Assembly: GCA_006386115.1 (NCBI GenBank)
Contig: VFIW01000143.1
Location: forward strand, 28,750 to 92,749
DNA: 64,000 nucleotides
Direction: 5' to 3'
From: Globisporangium splendens
Taxonomy: Eukaryota; Oomycota; Peronosporomycetes; Pythiales; Pythiaceae
The translations under genes were made by a program, and so were the position numbers. The stretch's first letter is position 1, and each line of letters starts with the position of its first letter. Under the pieces are notes generated by a model. It saw only the letters and a program-made list of their open reading frames with translations, ran no database searches and was not told the DNA's origin. This document shows positions 42,002 through 51,924 of this stretch, in pieces.

Positions 42002-45000
42002 ATGGCGCACGCAAGCTACGAGGCAATGCATGCGACGCCACCGCGGCTCCACGGCGCGCTCGAATCCAATGGCGATGACGCCTATCACCAAGTGGCCCCT
42101 GTAGCCGCCATCAGACACAACAACTTCGTTGAGGAACTGCCATCGCGACCGCACGGCAAGACCCAGACTCACCAAGCGCGAACGCACCACCAAAGCGAGT
42201 CGCGAGCGTTGTCAGCGAGTTTTATTAGACACACATACGCCAGCAACTCGTACTTTGCGAAGAGACTGTGCGTTGCGATGTGCTGCATCGCACTCTTAGA
42301 CATCGCTGGTGTGCTCGCGTTCTGGTGGGACAAGACCCCGATCGCAGACGGCGGAGTGTACGTCGCTGACATCGGAAAGTCGATGGGGTTTCGAGTATCG
42401 GAATGCACAGAAGGGAGCGAAGAAACCTGCGCCGCCTGCAGCACACTCGTCGTGTACGCAATGCTGGTGTACCACATGCTCCCGTGCGTCGTCTTGATCG
42501 GCCTCCCTGCAACGGGAATTCGCCCCTGTGCACCGTTCAAGTACCAGCAGCGGTCCCAGGGCGAGAGCAAATTGAAGATCACGCGCACGTTGTTCTTCCA
42601 GCTATGTGAGGTCGTGAGCTCCAGCATCTTGGTGTTCGACATTCTCATGACATTGTACGTCTGGTACAGTGTCGATCGTGGGTACGCTGTTGGCTGCAAG
42701 CTTCTCCGCGTCCAGCTATACACAATTGGAGCTGTCATATCGTTTTTCGGCGTGATAATCGAGATCACGTACTTTGCGCGGTTCCGCGAGCACGTGAAAA
42801 TGCAACTCGGCGCATTTAAGGAACGAGATCAAACGGGGAACGTGCGCTCGCGGATTTCGCAGAAACGACGTCGATACAAGTCAGAGCGCTCGCGCATCAC
42901 TGACGACATACGCAAACAGCTTTACACGGAAACGGAACTCGGCAACCTCCGCGCGATTGAAAACGTGTTAACGTACGCAAAGATTCGACTAGGTGACGAC
43001 TTTGCCGACGATATGTACCGAAACGCGTCCATAAGTTGCGGTTTCTTTGGCAAATCCGTCAAGAATCCGCTGCACGTCGCAGCACAGCATGGCAGCATCC
43101 GAGCTATGGGATTGCTCGTCAGCGCTGGCTTCCACGCGAACAGCTACGATAAAGTGTCGCGCATGCGGTTTAGCACTGGTGATTTGTTTTGGCATGTTGC
43201 GAGGTATGTGATCTCCAAGCCTGTAGTATCGACAGAACAAGAGGCCAAGTCAGTATTCCGGACAACGCTCGTGACTCCACTCCATTGCGCCGTCGCGAGT
43301 GGACAAATCAACGCCGTGAGATGGCTTCTCGACCACGGTGCAGACCCAAATGCCAAGTCCAAGTCGTCGTACTGGTCCGAACGCATCCCACCACTCTTCG
43401 TTGCTGAAAGCTCCGAGATCGTGACGATGCTGCTCGAAGCCGGCGCAAACCACCTCGAGATCCCAGATCCCGGACGCATGAACACGCTGACCGTGCTGCA
43501 ACTTGCATACCTGCGCGGCAATATCCCCGTGGCTCGTGAGATCGAAAAGTGGGGTGGCGACGTCGCTCTCACGCCTCTCCACGAAGCTGCAGCTGCGAAT
43601 GATGTGTCGGCTGTACGCAAACTGCTGCGTAAAGGCGCCGACCCGAACTGTCTGGGAGAGCACGGCTACTGCGGTCTGTACCGCCGAACGCCGCTCCACT
43701 GGGCAGCTATCAACGGCGCTGTCGATGCTGTCGAGATACTGCTTGAAGCTTGTGCGGATCCGAACTTCCAGGACAGCCAAGGAAGGTCGCCGTTGCATTG
43801 GGCAGCACGTATGAACCGCGTGGACGTGGTCAAGGTGCTGTTGGAGAAAGGAGCAGATCCACACCTTCGTGACGATGCAGACATGACCCCGCTGTTGTGT
43901 GCGGCAAAGGCGAAGGACGCGTCCGAGTCGCTGTTCGACTGTCTGGTACAACATGGCGCCGACATCAACGAGCAGCTCCCGAACGGAGATACGGGACTGC
44001 ACCTAGCGATGAAGGACGAGCTCCAGAACACGGCACTGGCGATACTCGCTGCCGGAGGCGACGTGATGCGAACCAACCACGACGGGTACCGTCCAGTGGA
44101 CTGCACGACGTCCACGACGCTGCAGTTCGAGATCAAGCGCGCTGCTGGGAACCGCGACGTGATGATCAGCTACACGCACTCGCACAGTGAGTTTGCGCTG
44201 AAGCTTCGCGAGAGTCTGGAACGGGCGAATGTCACGACGTGGCTGGATCTGAGTACGTGGTTTTGTCTTTTGTCTTTTGTCTTTTGTCTTTTGTCTTTTG
44301 TCTTTTGTCTTTTGTCTTTTTGTCTTTTTGTCTTTTTTGCCAGCATCTTTTCGTTACGGCGATGTGTGAGCATGTCTTCTAACCGTGGTCTCTTTACTCG
44401 ATGCGTGTTTCGTTTTATTTCGTACAGTGGATCCGAGCGGCATCGGCGGTGGCTCCGTGTGGCGCGAAGAGATCGCGCGCGGCATCAAGAACGCCGCCAT
44501 GGTCGTGTGCATCCTCACGGAAGACTACACGCGATCGGAGTGGTGTCTGAAGGAGCTGGCGTACGCGAAAGAGACGGGGACGCCCATCATGGCGATCTCG
44601 ACGGAGCACGTTGCCGTCACGGAGGACCTCCAAGTGTACCTGTACACGCGTCAGATGGTGCCGTTCGAGCCTGCGATCACGAGTGTGACTCAGTCGGATC
44701 TGCGGAACATCAGGTACACGTACGATGAGGATCGGTATGCGTCCCAGTTCCGTCTGTTGCTCGATGGGGTCCGCGATGAGATCGAGAAGCAGCGCAAGGA
44801 GAATGTGGCGAGACGAGGAGGGCAGCGACGGCGAGGACCACTGGACCGAGCTCAACTGAGCATGGTTAATAATCTCACGAGTGTGGAATGGGACGTGGCG
44901 AGCCTCGAGAACAATTTCGTGTTCATATCACATGGCGAAAAGCATGCGAGCTTTACGCAACGAATCTACGACCGACTCACGGAGAATGGGATCGACTGTG

Positions 45001-45434
45001 TGTTGGACGGCGCACAATCGTACGACGACATGGCGGATCGCATCTACGCCGCGAAAGAGGCGATTGCGAGATGCTCGGCGTTCGTTGTCGTGATCTCGAG
45101 CAAGACCATGTCGAGTGAGACGTTGAAGGACCAGTTGGCGTTCGCTGAAGACAAGGGCAAACCCATCTTGCCGATCATGCTCAACGACATGGAGATCGGA
45201 CTGGACAAGCACTACACGTTGTCGCGTGGCGAGCTGTTCCATTTCACACCGGAGTTGGGTTTCACTGCGAGTTTCTCGAACCTGCTTGGGAGTGTGCAGC
45301 AGTATGTACCAATGGGAAACAATGGCGAGGGTTGGTTACCTCCCCATTCTGGTCGGCCACTTTTGAAGAAAAGTACATCCTCGTTTTACGGCGTGTCGAT
45401 TGATAGCGACTACGATGTCTCGGATATCCGATGA
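42002..45434 (+). CDS. Family copy E: 4TM-ankyrin-TIR-TIR membrane protein
   Basis: Exons 42002-44252 and 44428-45434, 1,085 residues starting MAHASYEAMHATPPRLHGAL, which aligns with MAPPDARYEAM of copy B; an in-frame ATG at 41963 would add 13 residues. Loop 1 is of the longer A type (DGGVYVADIGKSMGF) and carries ECTEGSEET with CAAC, the conserved C-x7-C-x2-C. The ankyrin N-terminal part (LYTETELGNLRAIENVLTYA, HVAAQHGSIRAMGLLVSAG) is its own. From FRTTLV (about 43256) it becomes identical or nearly so to A, B and D, through the intron and both TIRs, until about 45270, where the tail diverges again (SNLLGSVQQYVPMGNNGEGW). TIR1 Glu793 is present in SEWCLKEL; TIR2 has Gln at about 986. It is separated from the A-D cluster by about 13 kb of retroelements and lies between two inverted LINEs. 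Confidence 0.9.
44253..44427 (+). repeat. Intron of copy E with TTTTGTC heptanucleotide array
   Basis: Same 175-bp length as in copy A, with the array at about 44261-44339. Splice ends GTACGTGG and CGTACAG are shared by all five copies. Retention shifts the frame and removes the catalytic part of TIR1. Confidence 0.85.
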
Positions 45435-46019
45435 GCTTGACAGTCCATGAAAACCTAGGCGGAAGGAACGTCTTTGAATGGACAATGGACCGTGTTTTCT
45501 GTCGTCACATGAAGGACACATAAGATGCATCTTGTCCCCTTTTTAACTGAACCTGTTTAATTGAAGTATGAGAATTGTCTGCCCAAGTTTTGGAACAGCA
45601 GAGGAATGTCGTGCTGCTCATGTTGCCTCTTGCAGACGCTTGTGCACAAGATGTTCAATTATGCAATATTTACAATAGTACTGCGTATTGCTTAAGCCCC
45701 TACTAGTTGCAGAGATGGCGATTTCTAAAAGGCATGCTGACAATTTCGTGACGTGCAATTTCGCCAGAAACGGGATTCTGATTGTGAGGTGACACTCGTG
45801 CAAGTGAGTATGATGCCTTCAACAGTGCGTACTTTGGCGTTGGTAGCAGATGCATGCGCATTCAAGCTGAAGCAAAGCTGTCGCTCGGAGTGTGTCAGAA
45901 CTGCAGTATGATGATGATGAAAGGAGTCTATTAATCTGTGGATTTAAGATTTCTTAAATGCAGTCAGCCGATGCAAGAACGTAGGTTTACCTGACCGGGT
46001 ATTAGATACATGATCCAGA
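45435..46019. other. Spacer between copy E and an old LINE remnant
   Basis: 585 bp, no supported gene. Confidence 0.4.
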
Positions 46020-47699
46020 GCAATGTGCAATTGTTCTTGTTTTCGTCGCTGGGCGGAGATGCATCTGGTGCTCTCCGCAAGGAGGCTCGAAGACTTTGCG
46101 TTCATTGCGATGTTCGCAAGTTAGTCGGGGGCTTTGTTATAGAATCTTCGGACGTGTCTCCAATGTGTCCCGTTGAAACCTCGCACCAATCTCGCGATCT
46201 CGTAAAGCTCAATTGCCAGGTTGGCGCCGTTGAAGTGCTCGATTAGCAGCTCGCAGTCGCCAATGATCTCGACTACCGTGGCCTGGGGCTTTCAGTGGCG
46301 TTTTGCTGCCGCTAGACCCAACCGTAAGGCTTGCACCTCGCAAAAGTTGTTGGTAACTCGTTGGCCGTGATAGAAGTGTTCGCAATCTAACATCTCCCAA
46401 GTAATGTCATTATTGAAACGCTTCGAGATACACCAGCCATTCCCGCCGGGTCCTGGGTTTCCCCTGGATCACCCATCAAAATGCACCCGGAGTAGTTCTG
46501 TCTGGACCGGTATCTGCTCTGGGGAAGTGTCCTTGAGGTTCTGGAAGACTACAGTACTTGGAGAAGGCAAATACCCTCGATTTGGGTCTCTGTTTTTGTT
46601 CTTCTGGCCAGAGCGACTGCTTCGCACTGTCTCCTGATCGCTCACCACACGAGTTCGTGCTGTCCGCTATTGATATTGTTTCATGCCGAAACACGCGTTC
46701 GTTTCTGAGTAACCAGAGGATGCTAGGAGCGGCGCCACTAACGATCCACCAAATGGTGGCCAATGCTTCCTCGTGAGTAGGCGTGCAGAAACCAAACATC
46801 ACTCGGACTTGGTGTATCGGCTGAAGTGATGGTGGTGGTTGACGTCTTGCGCTGACATACCTGCGTACGTTTGCTGGGTCGTAGTGGCTGTCTGACCCGC
46901 TCCAATGGACCCAGATTTGGTGCTTTGCCCCCTGTGCATATGCACATTCCCACACGATGTGTCCTACTGTTTCCTTCGCCCTTGTACATGAATGGTCCGC
47001 TTTACAAGAATTATCCAGCTCCCTGCCCGGATAGTGAAGTCGCAACTGACAGGTTACCATCCGGCAATTGAACTAGGACTGGTAGCTTGCCATGCAGTTA
47101 CTTGTCTTCCAGACTATCTCGGGGTTTTGGCGAAGACATTCCGCGCTCTAGGAGTCAGTTGCTACGCGTTTTTCCAGTCGTTTGATCATCGGTTGTGTCG
47201 CTGTTCTCAGTAGTCTTCGAATGCGTTTCGAGCGTTCCTTGCGTGCATGACCAATGTCCCCGTGAGGGCTGCTGGACTCTTCAAGATGCCATGGAATCCT
47301 CGAGATCCGAGGTGTTGCCTTAAAGACCAGCTGTTTGCGTACAGCCGTCTGTTTCAGCACTAAGAGATCTTGTTTCATCCATGATGGCTGGATTAGCGCC
47401 TCCGCTGACCATGCGAGCCCGTTTGTGAGTTTTCTGCATTCGAGTACCGCGACTCATCGTCTTGTACTGCTTGACCTATGATTCTGCTGGCATTCATGAC
47501 CATCCATGTAAACTGTGCGCTCTGCTGTGGGACATTCCAGAGATGTGCTTCCCTGGGGATTTGGAGAGATTGTGCTGCGTTCAGCTAGGGTGCACTCAGG
47601 ACTAAACTAAGGCGCCAGTCCGTCGCTTTCTTGTGTCGTCGTGTTGGTGCGTTGCCGCGGAAAGGTACCCATAACTCAAACGTTTCGGATGTAGTCCTC
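46020..47699 (-). mobile_element. Decayed LINE 3' region (zf-RVT and RNase H) with stops
   Basis: On the minus strand 47060-46476 reads CKADHSCTRAKETVGHIVWE followed by CAYAQ, a LINE zinc-finger tail. Downstream, at about 46480-46110, broken frames give SRGNPGPGGNGW, NNFCEVQALRLGLAA and EIIGDCELLIEHF, the D, E and D boxes of RNase HI, with in-frame stops. This is an older family than copies 1 and 2. LINE copy 2 is inserted at its upstream side. Confidence 0.7.
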
Positions 47700-47715
47700 T
47701 TAATTGACAGACAGA
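47700..47715. repeat. Target-site duplication of LINE copy 2, 5' side
   Basis: TTAATTGACAGACAGA, repeated exactly at 56999-57014 just after the (TC)n tail. Confidence 0.88.
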
Positions 47716-47900
47716 TACTTTCGATCTAGCCTTATAAAGGACAGACAGCCTTGGTACCAGCTGTTTGTATCGGGAGTACAAGCACCATGACGACAATCGA
47801 CAGGCCACTACAAAGATCATCAGAAAGGGGTGAGTATACTGAACTGAGTATACAAGCCTCTATAAAGAGCGATATTTGACAGCTTGCTCCTGAGGTCTCC

Positions 47901-49787
47901 ATGATGAATATGGAGAAACCAAAGGAGGGGGCCGCGCGGAAGGAAGCTCCGGACGGAGTTTCCACGAAGACAGCCATCACACTGCGGACTGGGCAGGCGC
48001 AAGTCGACGCAGAGATGGCCATACGACCGTCGCAGTACGGCAAAGGGGGAGCCCCAGATCCTGTGCGCACGAACGATACGGACCAATTAAAAGCAGGAGG
48101 ACAAGACAAGTCTGGGACCATTGAGGAAGGCACGACACCAACGCGTGCGGAAGGCTCTCGAAAAGAAGCGTCGACGGAGACTGCACCAGTGGAGAGATAC
48201 GAAGCCCTCGCCGCGAAGCTGCGTGTGTCACCAAACGCGGTCAACAGAGTGGAGATTGAATACGAAGTGCGGTTAATGTTCACAGCTCTTTACAACGGGA
48301 TGCGGATTCTGGAGAAACCAAAAAAGGCGAACAACAATTACCCAACACTCAACGGAGAAGAAGCGAACGCGTTGGTGGACCTATTCCGTCTATTGGCAAT
48401 TGAAAAGGGAAAATCCTTTCCAGAGTGGAAGCGGGCGATCCATGATTTATGCAAGGATATGCACCGGTCGTCGTGGACAGTGGTAGCGCTTATCCAAAAG
48501 AGAATTGACCAGAACAGGCTTGCAGATGAAACCAAGGCTTCGCCATGGGGTTCACAAACGAGCACCAACTCTCAAACAAACGTCAAAGAGCAAGGCACCC
48601 AGCCCTTCATTTTCAAATCGGACAAATACTCAGAGGAGGAACAACGCAACATGATCCGACACTGCAAGCAAAAGTTCGAGTGCTCACTGATCCTGCGCCA
48701 GCCGACAACGGTGGAATGGGATATCATGCTAGCGATCGTGGAAGGCGAACTCCTGATTCGACACTTGCCTCAATTCCTTCGGCGAGTGTGTGATGGGGAC
48801 ACCTTCTTCCGTTTCCAGAACACCATCGCGGCTCAGGTGGAAGGAGAGCTGGTCGGCAAATTATCGAATGCGACGCAAGTCTACAAAGATCATCAGTCGA
48901 CCGGACGAATCGTGGAAGCCATCTTGCAAGCAGCGAGATTCTGCAATGACGGCAAAATGGAAGAGACAATGGCGATGCTGAGAGACCTCAAAGCTGCGGA
49001 ATATAATGACAGCACTCACTCTCTCCACTTCTATTTCTTTGACAGGAGCACAGCTGCGAAATGGGACAGAATGACGATCCCCTTCCGACGCCAATTGGTG
49101 CAACTCATATCTGCGCACCCGATGGAGACAACCGGAGAGCGACCGGAGGCAAAGAGCGTGTGGAACAGGCAATTGGGAGCGGACGGGCTACAGAATGCAG
49201 AATCGAGATCCAGGTACAAAATTCAACTGTTGAACACTGCTCGCTCAATGAATATGTCCCTGTTTTTAGAATACTTGAAGCAGACGACAGGCAAGCGATT
49301 CTACGCCTACCCACTCGATAAATATGGTCCAATATCCCACCAATCGCAGTGGTGGGAGGTGCTCTTTGAAGAGGAATCATGTCCAAAAGCGCTTATCGAA
49401 GTCAGACGAATTATTTGGAGAGGGCGAACGATCATCCTTCACCACGCATCCAAGTACCGAATGGCTCCTTGTTTAATCTGCGGGGCAGCGGGACATTTCG
49501 CACGAGCGTGTAAGGCAACGGAACAGGAACTAAAAACTAACAACTGTATTCACGCAGATGATGAGATCGTGAGCAAACTCCCGAGAAAGCCAACCACTTT
49601 CACCAGTGCAGCGGAAATTAAAGAGTCGGTCTCAGATGGCATCGACAAAGAGAAACAGCCACTTCAACCCGCAGAAGAGGATCGTCACGCCAGTGGGGAA
49701 AACAAGCCGAGCGAGAACACGAATCCCGTGACGTCTGACGAGACCAACACTCCAGCCCACAACCGAACTCCAATCCAAATAATCTAA
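47901..49787 (+). CDS. LINE copy 2 ORF1 (gag-like, CCHC zinc knuckle)
   Basis: 628 residues, intact, almost identical to copy 1 ORF1, with knuckle CLICGAAGHFARAC. Stop TAA at 49785-49787, followed by CAAAAAATGTG. Confidence 0.88.
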   Translation: MMNMEKPKEGAARKEAPDGVSTKTAITLRTGQAQVDAEMAIRPSQYGKGGAPDPVRTNDTDQLKAGGQDKSGTIEEGTTPTRAEGSRKEASTETAPVERYEALAAKLRVSPNAVNRVEIEYEVRLMFTALYNGMRILEKPKKANNNYPTLNGEEANALVDLFRLLAIEKGKSFPEWKRAIHDLCKDMHRSSWTVVALIQKRIDQNRLADETKASPWGSQTSTNSQTNVKEQGTQPFIFKSDKYSEEEQRNMIRHCKQKFECSLILRQPTTVEWDIMLAIVEGELLIRHLPQFLRRVCDGDTFFRFQNTIAAQVEGELVGKLSNATQVYKDHQSTGRIVEAILQAARFCNDGKMEETMAMLRDLKAAEYNDSTHSLHFYFFDRSTAAKWDRMTIPFRRQLVQLISAHPMETTGERPEAKSVWNRQLGADGLQNAESRSRYKIQLLNTARSMNMSLFLEYLKQTTGKRFYAYPLDKYGPISHQSQWWEVLFEEESCPKALIEVRRIIWRGRTIILHHASKYRMAPCLICGAAGHFARACKATEQELKTNNCIHADDEIVSKLPRKPTTFTSAAEIKESVSDGIDKEKQPLQPAEEDRHASGENKPSENTNPVTSDETNTPAHNRTPIQII

Positions 49788-49795
49788 CAAAAAAT

Positions 49796-51875
49796 GTGTC
49801 GTTTACAGTGAAAACAGGAATTTCAGGACAACAAACCGGCAATCTCAAAGAGCAGGCGAAGGCGAAACCAAACGATGGAGCTGCGAACGCAAAAGGACCC
49901 GCGTCAAAGGCAAGCCAGAAAAATGGACCAAGACAAATTTCCAAGGATGACATCCGGTGGGCAAAAGAGCTGATGTGCTTCCAACGAGATATGGACGAGT
50001 TAATGAAGGCACACGTGGAAAGACAAACCGAGGTCAACCCGAATCGCAACGACATCATGGACTGGGATGGGGAGTACACGATTCAAGACGTGATGGACGC
50101 CAACGGACTTGCAGAAGCAACAACACCCCCTACCGGAAACTGCCAATTTTATGCAGTGGCGGAAGCGATGCTCCAAATCGTGCATGACAACAAGGCCAAT
50201 GAGAAGCTGCTCGAGGCCACGGCGAGCAGAATCAAGCAAAGCATGAACGCGGCAGCACGGCTCAACTTCGATCTCGAATTTCCTGAAGGAACTCATTTGG
50301 GAATACTCGAAGCACTGAGGAGAGGGGATCGGAAAATGAGCCCAAAAGAAAGGAGAGCAGATGTTCTCGACTATTTCAGTGATATCGCAAGCAGCTCCTC
50401 CAGCGATCTTCCACGCTGCCAGGATCCCTGTGGGGCGGCCCGGAGTCCTTGCGGATGGCTGCCAAGGCTTTGCAGAGAAAAATCTTCGTGCTGATCGAGA
50501 CAACGTACGGAGACCGTAAGGGCTTCGCAATTTACAAGCCGCAATCCAGAGTCCATGGAGGTGGCCAGTTTTTGTCAGCCAAAGAATATGCGTGCACAGG
50601 GAAGCAATGGGAAGACGAGCTCCGTCAAGACAGAATCCAAGCAGAGGCCACGAGCAGTCCGCTACCAATTGTGATGAAATTCGCAAACGAACACTACAAC
50701 AGTCTGCACTTCAGAACCCTGAACGACCCAACGCCACTGGCGAATATGACGGGCTCATCACTAGCGAAGCATCTCCAAGGATCCGTGAGGAGCAAGGCGG
50801 AGTTCAAGACGGACCGATCTGGTCAATTCGAATCCGAACGAGAAACAGACGATTCAATGGAGGACAGTGACAATTCCAGTTTGGGAGAGTCAGTGTGGAC
50901 TCCATCGCTGGACGAGCGAGAAAAGTTCGAGCCAAACCAGCTCAGCGGACAACATGGCTGGTCGTTCGCATCGCAGGAGAATCAGCTTGTGGTATATCAC
51001 TCGCCCACAATCGAGTTACCTCCACAACCCAGGAAGCGAGAGAGAGACGAACCCCTGATGCTCACAGCAATAGATGGTGACGTCGCGATAAACCTGAACA
51101 GCCCCAATGTCCCCCTCAAGAAAACCAAAACGCTCTCGAGACGTTTGGCGATCGAAGGAGACTCCATGCAGAAACGAAGAGACCTCGAGCGACGCTGCAG
51201 GAGCATTGGGAAGGGTTCCAGGAGCAATGGAAGCAAGAAACCAAATGCCCCTTTCCTCTGCTCTCGTCCAATCGTGATGTATGGACGCAGGCAGCTCTCA
51301 ATGAGTGGGAGCGTATACTAGCGATGTTGAAGATGTCGCCAGGGCCGCATCACGTACTGAATCATCTCAGCGGGCCAACACTAGTGGACGTGACGCAAGT
51401 TCTGCGTGAACAGGTGATTGAGGAAGGGCTCAAACGTCTTGTACACCGCACCGATCAGGCAGAAACCAGGGGATGGATCACAGGTTGGTTTGACAGGATT
51501 GCAACGGCAACCACGAAGCAACAACGGGCCGCACTGCTCAACTCCAAGGAAGACTGGTTGACGCTTGGAAAAATGAAGTACGGTGGGCTCGAAGTTCTGC
51601 GACTTTGTCACCCGACCCAGCTAGAGAAGCTCAGCCGCTACATCATCTGCACAGTGGTGTATGAGGAGGAGCTGCAGACGTTCAGGGCCAGTGACGCCGA
51701 AGACCCACACAACCTGTACGAGGCGATTGAAGACTTCTGTGCGATATTGAAGCAAACCAGAGAACTCAAAGCAGCCTTCAAGAGTGGAGAGGAGCTCAGC
51801 GAATGGTCAGCTCTATCGGTGATCATGGCTCAAGTCACCATGGAGGTGGACTCGGTCGAGCCTTCAAGGTACTAA
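49796..51875 (+). pseudogene. LINE copy 2 OTU-type protease region, split in three frames
   Basis: Frames 49796-50494 (Cys box TGNCQFYAVAEAMLQ), 50449-51321 (WGGPESL and NEHYNSLHF) and 51324-51875 (helical C-terminal part). The first break is shared with copy 1. The second, near 51190, is private: copy 1 has one more base at this point and reads through. The first frame opens on a GTG with no ATG, overlapping ORF1 in another frame, so it may be reached by reinitiation or frameshifting from ORF1. Confidence 0.7.
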
Positions 51876-51924
51876 AGGCGCGACACCAACAGGTAACCAA
51901 GGTGGAAGTAGCCCAGGCACAGAA

